Source: Lepeophtheirus salmonis (taxonomy: Eukaryota; Arthropoda; Copepoda; Siphonostomatoida; Caligidae). Taken from it: a DNA stretch of 64,000 bases. The stretch lies in the NCBI RefSeq assembly GCF_016086655.4, contig NC_052135.2:47665671-47729670 (forward strand). The letters run 5' to 3'. Of this stretch, positions 42,801-48,576 are shown in pieces (position 1 is the stretch's first letter; each line of letters starts with the position of its first letter). The notes beneath the pieces were generated by a model. That model worked only from the letters and a program-made list of their open reading frames with translations, did not search any database and was not told the origin of the DNA. The position numbers and the translations under genes were made by a program.

Positions 42801-45800
42801 TTCCATGAAGGTTATTTGAAAATTTTAAAGTCTAATTGGAAATATTATTGTTTATATCAACCTTGTTAATGGGATAATAGTGTGACTAATTACTCTTTTA
42901 ATTAACGGATGAATGAATAAGTTAGAGTACAGGTTTATACAGAACGTAACTTATTCGAATACGTCAAGGCCCATAAATAAAAAAATACAGAAAAATAACT
43001 TTTTTGTCAAACTCAACGCAAATGTACCTTCATCAGATAATACGCTAAATTTGAGCATTAAAAAAGTTCTGAGCAAATATGAGTTATGAGCAAAAAAAAA
43101 CAAAAAAAAACCAAAAACTAGACAATATCCATCAATGATATTATACATAAAAATACCATAAGCCATTAGTTTAAATATCACTTAATTTTTATGGAAATAA
43201 GGATAACGTTTTCTCATTATCTCCTTAATACCTAAAATATAATCACATCTTTTGCAGTTGGTAGTTAAATTTACATAACCATTAGTGATTTTTCGAATAT
43301 ACAAAAAATCAAATACACAGTTATTTACTTTGAGAAATAGGAACCCGTGCACGAATGCCAGAACAAGCCATTCAATCTTTCTTTCCTATGGATGATTCCT
43401 AGTTCAATGCAAAATCAGACAGGGAAAACAGATATTGCCATTTTAAAATTGTAGAAAGACAATGCAGGTATTTCTTTCAATACCCATATAGATATCACAT
43501 GTATTGCCAATGTGAATATTTTAAATATAGATTGTCTACATATGAAAATATTTGAAACGTCCCTAATTAGTAAATTTACATAAACTAAACCCTTTAACTT
43601 AGTTTTGTCATGATACCAATATTTTAAAACCAGTTCTGAGTTTGAAATCAGTATTTGTATTTTGAGACTTTTTGACAACTCTCATCTACTGCAAGAGTTT
43701 TACTTGGTATTGGAATGTGAGGGGTCACGAGCTAACAAATTTGATGGTTTTTTGTAATATTTTTTTTTATAAAGTAATTTTTTTGGAAGGGCGTGAGGAA
43801 TTTACATTAAAATATAAAGCTTACATCTTTTATAGACCAATATTGTTTAATATAATGACGCTGTAAGTTCCGGTAATTATACCAATTTATTATAATAAAG
43901 TTTTAAATGCGTCAGTAACTTGAAGAAATATGCATAATTATCTCCTTAGAATTGTACAACAGTCTTTTTCAAACTTTTTTTAATCGCAGAGGTGATTAAT
44001 GAAATAACTAACAATTTTGTGGTTTGTTTATTTTTAATTATCCGAAAAATGAAATTTACAGCACACCAGCTTATTTTCGAGGGTAAACAGTTTGAGAAAA
44101 AGTAATACATATAAAGTTAATGAAGGAAGTTCAATCAAACATTGAATGATGCTGTTGATAGTGAGTGGGAAAGAGTCAATGTCTATTGTACGTCGGCAAA
44201 CATACAATCAATGACTTGGACAAAAGAAAATTAATGTTTCTTCTTTTTTTTAAGAAACAATGTGTGTAGTTATTGTATATATTTCATTCATATTGCGGAA
44301 ATATATGTACATATATTAAGGTGAGCGTAATATTTCAATTTTGCATTAACAAGCTTCACCTCTTATTCGTATTTTCTATCATTATAATGAACTTATCTGT
44401 GCAAATGTAAAATTTTCTTTATTCGAGATTTAATGAAATTAATTAATTGTTTTGAAAAAAAGTCGTTCCTTTGGTATTCCTTTTGATTTCTTGTATTTTT
44501 CTTTATTTCAATGAGAGGACTGACGCGTATAACAGTAACTACAAAATTTTAATATTGTAACTATTATTTTATATAGTACACCACTTCATCATAAAAATTA
44601 ATAGATACTTATTGGATTCCTAAAATCAGAATAAAGTAACGAATATTTCGTAGAAATATCTATTAAAAGTAAAAATTGAAAGTTTTTAGGCCAAGATTAA
44701 CAAACTATCTATATGACACAAGTATTAAACTGTTTATCATATAATTAAATACGTATATTTACTGGGTTTACTTAAATAACCCACTTCACTGACCTTGTTA
44801 TATAAATTATGTTTACTTAATTAGGTTAAAATAACAGATCCAAATCTACCCATAAAATAGTGAATATTTGAAGTAAAAGAGACGAAAATATTATTTTCTA
44901 TAGATTGCTCACACCCAATTATGTAAGTAAATAATGACATATTTTGAAACTCTTGTTCATTTGTTTGTTATAAATAGTTAATTTTTGAAGAAATGTTAAA
45001 AATATATTTAATTCTAAAAATGGGAATTTTATGGGGAAAAAAAAAAAAAAAAATGGAGCAATGTGGAGAAAAAATTGTAAGCCAGGATAACAGAAACAGA
45101 CTGGGTCATAGGTCATACCACTCCAAATTCTCTAAATCCTTTGAAAGTACCAGAAATTTTCTGGAAAATGAAAGAAATAATTTACTCTGTCAGATGCTAT
45201 CAGGTTCCGATTCAAATATCTATTGAAAAAGCCAAAGAACGAGAGCTGGATATTTTGGGAAACTTTGCTGAAAAGAAACACTATTTATTTCCTATCTAAG
45301 ATTTTCAAAATCTAAGAATCATGAAATAGAGTGAAGCATTCCAATGTTTCAATAACTAATACAATTATATAATTTAAAAATTCACACCTTATTTTTTCCA
45401 TCCATCTCCATGTCTGGATATCAATGATGACCTTCAGAATAATAACAATTTGTAATATAGCGTACAGTTTTAATAAGTTTATTTGATAATTTACTTTCTA
45501 AATCTTAATATTACTTTATTTAAAATACATTAATTTTATTAAATTCCATTTTTATAGTTTTTGGCCACTTTTCAGAAATTATCGTCTGTGTCTTCAAACT
45601 ATATTGTATGATACTATAAATATTTGTATTATTCTATGAGAAATTTTCGTGAGGAAACGGATATGACTAAAATATTGAACTTTGTATTATTAACAGTAGA
45701 CCAACTTAAAATTAAATTTTGGATTTTATAACTCTAAGTTCTTAAGGATGAAAAAATAGCATTTTGAGGAATATTTGATTAGGAATATATCGTAAGTCAA

Positions 45801-48576
45801 AGTAATGGTAGCAAGTGTAATAATGTATCATTAAAAACTATTAGTTAGCTTAACAAAATTTAAATTATATATATATTCTTTTTATTATGAAAAAAAGGAT
45901 GGACACCTTAGTCTGTGACCTTATATTTTCAAACCTTCCAATGTCTTAAATTTTTTTTAAATGTTAACAATTAAGGTAAGGTAACCCCTTATAATTGAAA
46001 AATTATAATTAAAAATGTCCTCTACTAAAAAAAAGAATTAACGAATTTGTTAGAAATTAGACTCACCCTAATATATATGTATATTTATTTATATCCATTT
46101 ACAGAACATAAATTTTCAATATGGAACAAAATGTTTTTATTTTGTTTTGCTTTCTGTATGAGAATAGTAGAAAGTAAGGATGTAAACAGGGTTGTGATTC
46201 ATTGTGGTGTAATAAAAAACGAATAAAAGAGCTCTTCAAAAATACATACATACAATATGAAAAATGATACTCGAGTAATTTTTTAAAGCGGCTAATAAAA
46301 CCCCATTGGCACTAAGTAAAGACAAAAAATGATATTTTTCTTTATCAAATGTAAAGCTCTTTAAAATGATATCCTTATTGAATCCTCCTACCAACCTTCC
46401 TTCTAAGAAGAAATATAAAGGCTCAACAAATATTTTGTTGATAACTAATTTTTCCAACTCTTATATTATATTCCTCCATTTAATGAGTAGGCCATTGCTC
46501 ACAGTTAGAAAGCTTATTAAAAAAACGATTTTTAAGCATTCAAAAGAGTAGAGTTTCAATATTCATATTTGTGAGATAACGTCATGTCTAGAGATTTTAA
46601 AATTGTTGTAATCCTCGCGAGTGGTAATTAAGAAAGTTAAGTTTATAACCTGCAAGATAGTAATGCTCATATTGATTACAAAAGGAACAATTATAAGTTC
46701 AAAGTTTCTACTAATTAATTGAAGCCAATAATGGAACACACCTTTCAGCACAGAATTAAAAACTGATTTAATTTTTTAACTGGATTTTCAGGTTTCATAC
46801 ACACTTGAGATTATATTAATTAGGCACTATCATTCTTCAGATTCATTTTAGACCATTAAAACAATCACTAAATTATAAAAAATATAAATAAAAATAATGC
46901 AAAAGGGGTTTTTATTATTATAAAAGTGTATTTATTAATTCTGTATCTTCTTTGAACTCGACATATTTCCATTTTTAGACTGAAAAATGATGAAAAACGA
47001 CACTTTGTTTTTTGCCTTTATAACTTATTCATGATTTATAATGATAAACAATATTACAGCTTATATTGTAAAAAAATATTCCACATTTTCATTAAAAAAA
47101 GAACTACATACTAAGGATTTTTGTTCGATTTTGTAATTTTAAATGGGGTTTTAAATAGAAAACATTATCTGAATATTGTGTACGATTTCAATATCGATTT
47201 TATGATATCATACCCCTTTATACATATTAATAATTAATATTTATTAATTTCTTAACTAGTCATTTTCTTTGGATTTTTTTTATTGCGTTGTGTCTCACGA
47301 CAATAACACAAAACATACGGCCATTGCAACAAAGGAGTACCTCAAGAGAAAGTACATCAAATTCAGTAGCCTAGCCAGTCTTTGGACCTCAATTATTTCC
47401 TCTACTGTATATTTGCAATTGCATTTGTAAAGTTTTTGAGCCACAAAATTGTTAAAATTCTCTGATCGAAGATTCAAAAACTCATATATCAAATATCATA
47501 CGTATGGTGTTAATTGGTTAAATGAAAATTAGTTCAAGATTAAGGAAAATATATTATCTATTTACGAACATATTATTGGTCTTTCTCTTTCTGAACATGG
47601 AAAGGTAGTGAGGTACAATAAAATCACATCAGAAACAAATAATATCATTTTTCTTACCTGAAACCCAAGATCCGTTAAAAAATTTCCCTGATAAATTATT
47701 ACTCAGGAAATCCGAAAAGGAAATTTTTTCTCCCTTTGGTGATGTATCTGGTGGCGGAGTCATCCATAAGACGGATAAAAGAATAAGTCCCAGCACTGCA
47801 AGAATGACAACAATTGCTATCAACATCCCCTTCCAATTTCTATCTGATCCAGAGGTCGCTACCAGCTCCTGAAAAATGTAATTTGCTGTTATATATAAAT
47901 ATTTAGTAAATTGTCTAGTTATTAATATCATTGCATAAAATTATAGTAGGCTGTCACGTGGGACATACATGAATGCTCGTGATTCATTAGATTGTTTATG
48001 CACACATACATGTTACACACAATAGAGGGGAACTTTTTTGTTTCTTAAAAGCTTTAAATGAATTTCATTATGTAGATAGCTTTTTATTATTACAAAAGAC
48101 ATTACCTATTTTCCTTTTATTAACAAAATATAAATTTAAGTAATTCTTTAACGTTTTAAAACATGTGAAAAACAATTTCTCCTGGATAAATAACTGAATT
48201 ATATCTTTCTAAGTATTTGATAAATCACACAAAAAAATTAAACTTAATTAAAGGAAGTTTTTTTATTTATTTATGAGAACCATTAATTTTGCTTTCCTGT
48301 CTTCTCCTTTTTTTTCATTTCCTAGCTAAATCATTTTATGTAAATTTACAGAATTTAAATATGTATATTTTAAATATACCCATGTCCCCAGTTTTCAAAC
48401 CTTACCTCAATAATATCATCAAGGGTCTTCCCATCTTTATGCACCCAGGAAGTGGGTGTTTTTGATCCGGCAGGAAAGCTTTGCGTGACCATTTTAGCCA
48501 AGGATTGCTTACGCGTATTTTTATTACGTGTTCGTCCTCCTCCTCCGGAGTTGTTTCCGGAGCTGAGTGCATGCAT
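320..48576 (-). CDS. Dipeptidyl peptidase IV-family membrane protein (DPP4/DPP6/DPP10-like), nine exons, 3' end outside window
   Basis: The CDS is join(320..832, 895..1130, 8748..8874, 14342..14588, 15452..15702, 23905..23957, 34032..34201, 47658..47868, 48406..48576) on the minus strand. Every junction is GT-AG and the phases match, giving about 659 codons. Order of the protein: Gly/Ser/Arg/Lys-rich cytoplasmic tail (1-71), one membrane helix (about 72-92), then the S9B beta-propeller. Family landmarks visible are RNWKG just before the helix, NFRHSF (R187), DWIYEEEVF (E285-E287), YPKAGATNPTV, the CLTC cysteines near 522-525, and PLIVQV leading to the hydrolase domain. Family members of this type are type II membrane glycoproteins of about 750-860 residues. 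The missing 100-200 residues should hold the catalytic Ser, Asp and His. Known DPP4 removes N-terminal dipeptides after Pro or Ala; DPP6/DPP10 are inactive potassium-channel partners. The conserved Arg and Glu-Glu favour an active enzyme, but the triad cannot be seen here. Confidence 0.93.
895..1130 (-). CDS. DPP-like gene, coding exon 8: STETGW blade
   Basis: The acceptor TTTGCTTAG and donor TATAT|GTAAGG frame 78 codons plus two bases. It begins VYRESTETGWSNM, the strongly conserved (S/T)TGW motif of S9B propellers, and continues through EFLLKALVMDGHVGFFRQIM to YDVTSIYGWDSINNY. It is separated from exon 9 by only 62 bases (833-894), much shorter than the other introns. NSSI is a potential N-glycosylation site. 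Confidence 0.93.
3153..4498 (+). mobile_element. Tc1/mariner (maT-like, DD37D) transposon with both terminal inverted repeats
   Basis: The element is flanked by TA dinucleotides at 3151-3152 and 4499-4500, the usual mariner target duplication. Its left end reads CAGCGAGCGGGGATCAAG and continues TTGTCGCC; the right end is the inverse, ending GATCCCCGCTCTTTG. Counting the TA, 25 of 28 end positions match. It is 1346 bp long, normal for an autonomous mariner, and holds one transposase pseudogene on the plus strand, antisense to the host peptidase gene. A polyadenylation-like AATAAA lies near 4419. Confidence 0.92.
3286..4370 (+). pseudogene. maT/Tc1-mariner transposase, inactivated
   Basis: The protein starts MLSSYEEIKSYKWNQE at 3286 with a helix-turn-helix region, then slips frame around 3380-3420 into RIRKKLENTWDVDATIKRAP. 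It continues through MKAMARDLG, the first catalytic block WFFSDEKN, MVIVFGVVSSEGHVMPPHMF and WIRGVAGDRP. It is then stopped by TGA (4045), where family members read PYV. The same frame goes on with WQQDSSPCH (second catalytic Asp) and WPPNSPDLNPLNYFVW. Counting 37 residues from that Asp puts Asn where the third catalytic Asp should be, so it is DD37D-like with a D-to-N change. A TAG at about 4195 and a frameshift near 4210 follow, and the tail ends IEAVIDTNGDY. The longest open piece is 3364-4047. The combined lesions mean no functional transposase. Confidence 0.92.
8090..8326 (+). pseudogene. Mariner-like transposase C-terminal fragment
   Basis: One frame reads QDLKPLDYSFYAHVESQAYT and matches the usual mariner SPDLNPLDYSxWAxVES block. 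After a frameshift near 8225 it continues VWAFMSAEYIQRI, stop, SSFRHLLELTINFE, the typical C-terminal helix of these transposases. Only the last third of the protein is present. Ends were set by where the resemblance fades, and no inverted repeats were recognised. It differs from the copy at 3286-4370 and so is a separate lineage. Confidence 0.8.
8748..8874 (-). CDS. DPP-like gene, coding exon 7: propeller blade with WxNRxQN
   Basis: The acceptor CTCTTTTCAG and donor GAG|GTAAGA frame 42 codons after the split Arg. It reads DHYVVWMTWVDNHIISSSWI, then NRHQNVSI and HCEEMSNWRCKE. The W-(L/I)-NR-Q-N-(V/I)-S block and the Cys pair are characteristic of this family's propeller. NVSI is a potential N-glycosylation site. 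The reading frame runs on past the donor in genomic sequence, but homology stops at the GTAAGA, which supports the splice. Confidence 0.92.
9870..11693 (+). mobile_element. piggyBac-like transposon, degraded
   Basis: The left boundary is the TTAA at 9866-9869, directly followed by CACTAGATGGACAGAGAGG and TCATTTTGACCC. Near the right end the inverse ATGACCTCTCCGTC (11657-11670) is present; TTAA occurs again at 11694-11697. The inner part of the terminal repeats (GAGAGGTCATTT) matches well, but the outermost right bases have diverged, so the right boundary is tentative. TTAA targets and this size of about 1.8 kb fit piggyBac. The transposase remnant inside is on the plus strand, antisense to the host gene. 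Confidence 0.82.
10255..11550 (+). pseudogene. piggyBac-like transposase (DDE_Tnp_1_7), inactivated
   Basis: The core is open at 10555-11007 and 11158-11352. It reads FIDNCQPCYHAGEDITIDEQ, with the first catalytic Asp in TIDEQ, then RNITCNNFFTS, where piggyBac enzymes have CDNWFTS, so the second catalytic Asp is Asn. After a stop at 11005 the frame changes, and KSGVDIVDQMARLYTTK retains the later two Asp residues, followed by SRRWPLQVFYNLLDFAIINR. Downstream, after further stops, a Cys-rich tail (CYICKKYVCGKST) resembles the C-terminal zinc-binding domain. An acidic stretch near 10290 may be the remnant N-terminus. The catalytic change and several stops indicate a dead copy. Confidence 0.9.
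14079..14202. repeat. Imperfect foldback (MITE-like) repeat
   Basis: The outer arms begin AATGATTTGCA on each strand and stay similar for about 35 bases (CTGTTT shared). The centre is itself inverted (AACAACAA..TTTAAC against AACCAACAAAATTTAACC). The whole could fold into one long hairpin. It has no coding content. Confidence 0.6.
14342..14588 (-). CDS. DPP-like gene, coding exon 6: Glu motif (second half) and YPKAG block
   Basis: The acceptor TCAATTCAG and donor CAAAG|GTAAAG frame the exon. It completes E286 and encodes E287-V-F, then AVWFSSDGSRLCYVQFNDT, a DPP4-like strand pair, and RYPKAGATNPTVRVYVVD, one of the best conserved stretches of the family. It ends in a Pro-rich linker (TVPPPRVIAQ). 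NDTN is a potential N-glycosylation site. The join to exon 7 restores an Arg codon (AG|A). Confidence 0.94.
14589..15451 (-). other. Intron 5 of the DPP-like gene (863 bp, between coding exons 5 and 6)
   Basis: It has donor GTAAAA at 15451 and acceptor AATTCAG at 14589. It contains the perfect 12-bp inverted repeat at 14778-14843 and otherwise AT-rich sequence with no gene. Confidence 0.8.
14778..14843. repeat. Perfect 12-bp inverted repeat inside a short intron
   Basis: ACTGTTACGCAG (14778-14789) is followed 42 bases later by its exact inverse CTGCGTAACAGT (14832-14843). The GC-containing arms stand out from the surrounding AT-rich intron and could form a stable hairpin in the pre-mRNA, or be the ends of a tiny deleted transposon. 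Confidence 0.65.
15452..15702 (-). CDS. DPP-like gene, coding exon 5: propeller with Glu motif (first half)
   Basis: The acceptor CTTTTGTAG and donor GAAG|GTAAAA frame the exon. It encodes 83 codons beginning KEFPIIETPEDEELETKK, then VEWSTVGNAYIFVYGNNLYY, and ending IIFNGIPDWIYE. The FVYGNNLYYK strand and the (N)GIPDW-Y-E block are hallmark S9B propeller sequences. The Glu codon split across the junction with exon 6 rebuilds DWIYEEEVF, equivalent to the DPP4 Glu205-Glu206 region that holds the free amino group of a peptide substrate. The acidic insert PEDEELE near the start is probably a surface loop. Confidence 0.94.
16439..17280 (+). pseudogene. maT-like mariner transposase fossil with a central deletion
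   Basis: The start reads FISDLLDAGVDVIAITDIIK, then CSRRLVF, a helix-turn-helix region, followed by a GDHN-type linker. After a gap in homology, LIVVASDGKRMHPFF restores the family pattern. In shifting frames follow EAYYKVLRYTIWP, LKTNYPEG, DGAPYHTTANCKKVC (second catalytic Asp block), WPHISPDWNQL, STLERETNWTPHTNVGSLKS and FRRRVKAVIDNEGGHIE. The block carrying the first catalytic Asp (normally an SDEK-type motif) is missing. The third-Asp block reads WNQL rather than LNPLD. Several frameshifts and one stop make this an old, dead copy. It is a different subfamily from 3286-4370. Confidence 0.85.
22545..22710 (-). repeat. Dispersed repeat, copy A
   Basis: The block starting TTGTTGGACTTAAAGAAG is repeated at 29544 (TTGTTGGACTCAAACTAA). 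The inverse of about 22620-22710 contains AGGAGATCAGCTTCAATAAG and CCGAAAATCAACATGG, resembling the plus-strand sequence at 58455-58530. It is probably the terminal or untranslated part of a DNA transposon family. Confidence 0.6.
23905..23957 (-). CDS. DPP-like gene, coding exon 4 (53-bp microexon) with the substrate Arg
   Basis: The acceptor TTTGCAG and donor GG|GTAAGT frame a 53-base exon encoding NFRHSFFAKYVIYEVQT plus two bases of Gly. It continues directly from the LGYNYIK end of exon 3. The pattern matches the DPP4 segment in which Arg125 sits before His-Ser-Tyr and contacts bound substrate; here it is R187 followed by H188-S189-F190. DPP6 and DPP10 do not keep an Arg at this place as I recall them, so its presence matters for predicting activity. 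The exon is isolated between introns of 8.2 and 10.1 kb. Confidence 0.92.
25060..25210 (+). repeat. Dispersed repeat, copy B
   Basis: It reads AGTAACCAAAAATTTGCATG, then AGGAGGAAAGCTAATCAGCT, TCATGACGTTTTATGACATT and GTAGCTATTCGAGGAAG before AAATAAACA. The same words occur in the same order at 58450-58600, followed in both by TCC(C/T)ACTCC. It is likely the 5' region of a mariner-like family, since the 58-kb copy precedes a transposase tail. Confidence 0.65.
25961..26070. repeat. Small foldback element with about 21-25 bp arms
   Basis: The left arm TTCTGTGTGTTATGTGCG (25961-) ending CATCCAG at 25985 is mirrored by CTGGATGTTGAACACACAGA (26050-26069). The inner CATCCAG and outer TCTGTGTGTT parts match exactly, with a short unmatched bulge. 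The loop is about 64 bases and contains a GCTCGCTCGC word. This looks like a MITE or a hairpin insertion. Confidence 0.65.
29540..29720 (-). repeat. Dispersed repeat, copy C
   Basis: The plus strand starts TTGTTGGACTCAAACTAA, as in copy A. Its inverse reads GGACGTTTTATTAGATT, AGCTATTAGATGAAGG and AAATAAACACAAATCCTACT, the same word order as copies B and D. Copies A and C share both flanking blocks, so they come from the same element. Confidence 0.65.
31905..31965 (+). repeat. Dispersed repeat, short copy E
   Basis: The words GATCAGCTGCGAGAGAAAGG and AAATAAACACAAA resemble the AGCTATGAG..AAATAAACA core of the other copies. It is a short fragment, so the assignment is tentative. Confidence 0.4.
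33140..33187 (+). repeat. Intronic direct repeat flanking exon 3, copy 1
   Basis: It contains AATAGTTTTAAATAAGCC and TTATTTTTCATTAAGACCAG, then TTTGGAAC. It matches 34419-34468 with few differences. Confidence 0.7.
34032..34201 (-). CDS. DPP-like gene, coding exon 3: start of the propeller
   Basis: The acceptor TTTTTCAG precedes ACAATGAA and the donor AAG|GTAAG is at 34031. The phase-1 base from exon 2 completes an Asp codon, giving WVS-D-NEILFRDEFNC across the junction. The exon encodes 56 further residues ending SADKKFIYLGYNYIK. This fits the first propeller blade of S9B peptidases, in which a (S/D)G-type turn is followed by a Y-N-Y-(V/I)-K strand. NQTF is a potential N-glycosylation site. 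The exon is bracketed by two copies of an approximately 50-bp intronic repeat (33140-33187 and 34419-34468). Confidence 0.93.
34419..34468 (+). repeat. Intronic direct repeat flanking exon 3, copy 2
   Basis: It contains AATAATTTTAAATAAGAC and TTATTTTTCATTAAGACCAG, then TCTTGAAC. It is in the same orientation as 33140-33187, about 1.28 kb apart, with exon 3 between them. Confidence 0.7.
34621..34835 (+). repeat. Diverged local duplication
   Basis: GGCTCCTCCAAATTTAAGCC at 34623 and GGCTTCGCCAAATTTAAGAC at 34812 are followed by similar A/C-rich words (ATAACAAT, AAACCAAT). The period is about 190 bases. The evidence is weak and confined to about 30 bases. Confidence 0.4.
36806..37114 (+). pseudogene. 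Broken open frame of unknown origin (103 codons, two stops)
   Basis: One frame from ATG (36806) to TAA (37112-37114) has only two internal stops (TAG near 36905, TAG near 36968). It reads MKCEEKCDLFSSCHGMDLD, GTEGLFDHYE, SPDDDFIVHSLPMQSLKD, MHEPSSTEKKGTFFSEE and ends KLVRAVLLKW. Acidic and Ser-rich composition is balanced rather than driven by AT content, unlike the chance open frames nearby. I do not recognise the family. It could be an N-terminal fragment of a transposon protein or a decayed host exon, or it could be chance. Confidence 0.3.
37830..39560 (-). mobile_element. Non-LTR retrotransposon fragment with reverse transcriptase, decayed
   Basis: Reading the minus strand from about 39560: DYRILTKE, then FIAVDFSKVFDSVLHSYI (RT block A, with the first metal-binding Asp), STPLLFVAALKDL, and IYADDVILMLEAKYEAQLTK with the YADD active-site box at about 38975. 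Downstream fragments are YTWVTLGTYF near 38384 and MMPILWHLRMFLPLNYKEEV near 38080. Many stops and frameshifts interrupt the frame. No endonuclease domain, poly-A tail or target-site duplication was identified, so it looks truncated. FADxSKAFDSV plus YADD is the non-LTR pattern rather than a retroviral or gypsy RT; I cannot fix the clade. It lies in the sense direction of the host gene. Confidence 0.85.
38965..39330 (-). pseudogene. Reverse transcriptase core (blocks A to C) of the non-LTR fragment
   Basis: This is the best conserved part: the VDFSKVFDSV box near 39280, the segment leading to VKKFKGVRVDLG, and YADDVILML near 38975. The two Asp of YADD and the block-A Asp are all present, although stops and a frame slip lie between them. 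It is therefore an inactive copy that keeps the active-site text. Confidence 0.85.
40215..40854 (-). pseudogene. Mariner-like transposase fossil
   Basis: The minus strand starts MNPRHTMISLNFEGKSCRAI, a degenerate N-terminal helix-turn-helix, and continues with RTMAHEAGVPQETM, which matches the usual (R/K)xMAxExGVS block. Further on, in shifting frames, come IYSRGYEGQ, STFLDPETALGK, EHIQQSQCKNGEK or THTAKSVQKW, and FWSENMWLP, the stretch after the second catalytic Asp. The third-Asp block is lost at about 40215. At 41001-41024 the sequence TTAAGACTTATGGATCACCT plus TGTA resembles a mariner end, so the element may run to 41024. A weak partner (TGTATAGGATGACATTTTTT) is at 39943. Confidence 0.78.
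41535..41995 (-). mobile_element. Internally deleted mariner-like element
   Basis: The minus strand has an intact-looking start MTFQRDKRIKISALLHVEHT, then SRQTIYNVKKANN and DIGIKT (helix-turn-helix region). This is joined at about 41840 straight to DTAKVKQSFWETSNTF and MLPPYLLDVKPLEFSF, LKALKGSIDEHWNSM and the C-terminal tail. The stretch from the linker to the second catalytic block, about 200 codons in a full copy, is missing. The third catalytic Asp reads Glu in KPLEF. Three internal stops are present. Confidence 0.8.
44993..45226 (+). other. Short open frame after a poly-A run, no family recognised
   Basis: After an A15 tract, the frame reads MEQCGEKIVSQDNRNRLGHR, then SKFSKSFESTRNFLENE and LLCQMLSGSDSNIY. 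The composition is more balanced than neighbouring AT-driven frames. There is no promoter, splice or homology evidence, so it may be chance or a retrotransposed scrap. Confidence 0.2.
47658..47868 (-). CDS. DPP-like gene, coding exon 2: signal-anchor helix
   Basis: The acceptor is TTTTTCAG before GAG CTG GTA; the donor is CAG|GTAAGA at 47657. The exon starts in phase 0 and ends in phase 1. It encodes ELVATSGSDRNWKGM, followed by an uninterrupted hydrophobic run of about 21 residues ending in LSVLW, then a Pro-rich start to the ectodomain (MTPPPD) and a short segment FSDFLSNN. The RNWKG motif at the cytoplasmic edge of the helix and the Pro-rich stretch after it are typical of the DPP6/DPP10/DPP4 type II anchor region. 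NNLSG and NGSW are potential N-glycosylation sites on the extracellular side. Confidence 0.92.
47869..48405 (-). other. Intron 1 of the DPP-like gene (537 bp)
   Basis: It has donor GTAAGG at 48405 and acceptor TTTTTCAG at 47869. It is AT-rich, with no gene or recognisable repeat. Confidence 0.8.
48406..48576 (-). CDS. DPP-like gene, coding exon 1: cytoplasmic tail
   Basis: This encodes 57 residues starting MHALSSGNNSGGGG and ending TLDDIIE, followed by the donor GTAAG (48405-48401). The tail is rich in Gly, Asn, Ser, Arg and Lys, with no membrane segment, as expected for the cytoplasmic N-terminus of a type II membrane protein. I chose the ATG at 48576-48574. The first in-frame codon block upstream is TTG-TAT-ATA-AAT, preceded directly by TAG (48591-48589). 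That TAG is both an in-frame stop and a plausible splice acceptor after a T-rich run, so a separate 5' UTR exon may lie further right. The N-terminus is the least conserved part of the family, so the exon rests on frame, donor and its join to exon 2 rather than on homology. Confidence 0.75.

Larger units (their letters stand above)
34202..47657 (-). other. Intron 2 of the DPP-like gene (13.5 kb, between coding exons 2 and 3)
   Basis: It has donor GTAAGAAA at 47657 and acceptor TTTTTCAG at 34202. This is the largest intron. It contains the RT fragment (37830-39560), mariner fossils (40215-41024 and 41535-41995), a broken open frame (36806-37114) and a loose duplication near 34621 and 34812 sharing CCAAATTTAAG. 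From 42000 to 47600 I see no gene. Confidence 0.8.

Noticed and set aside
42951..43181. Hydrophobic minus-strand frame resembling a membrane protein
   Set aside because: The hydrophobicity comes from T-rich codons over homopolymers; no splice or family support.
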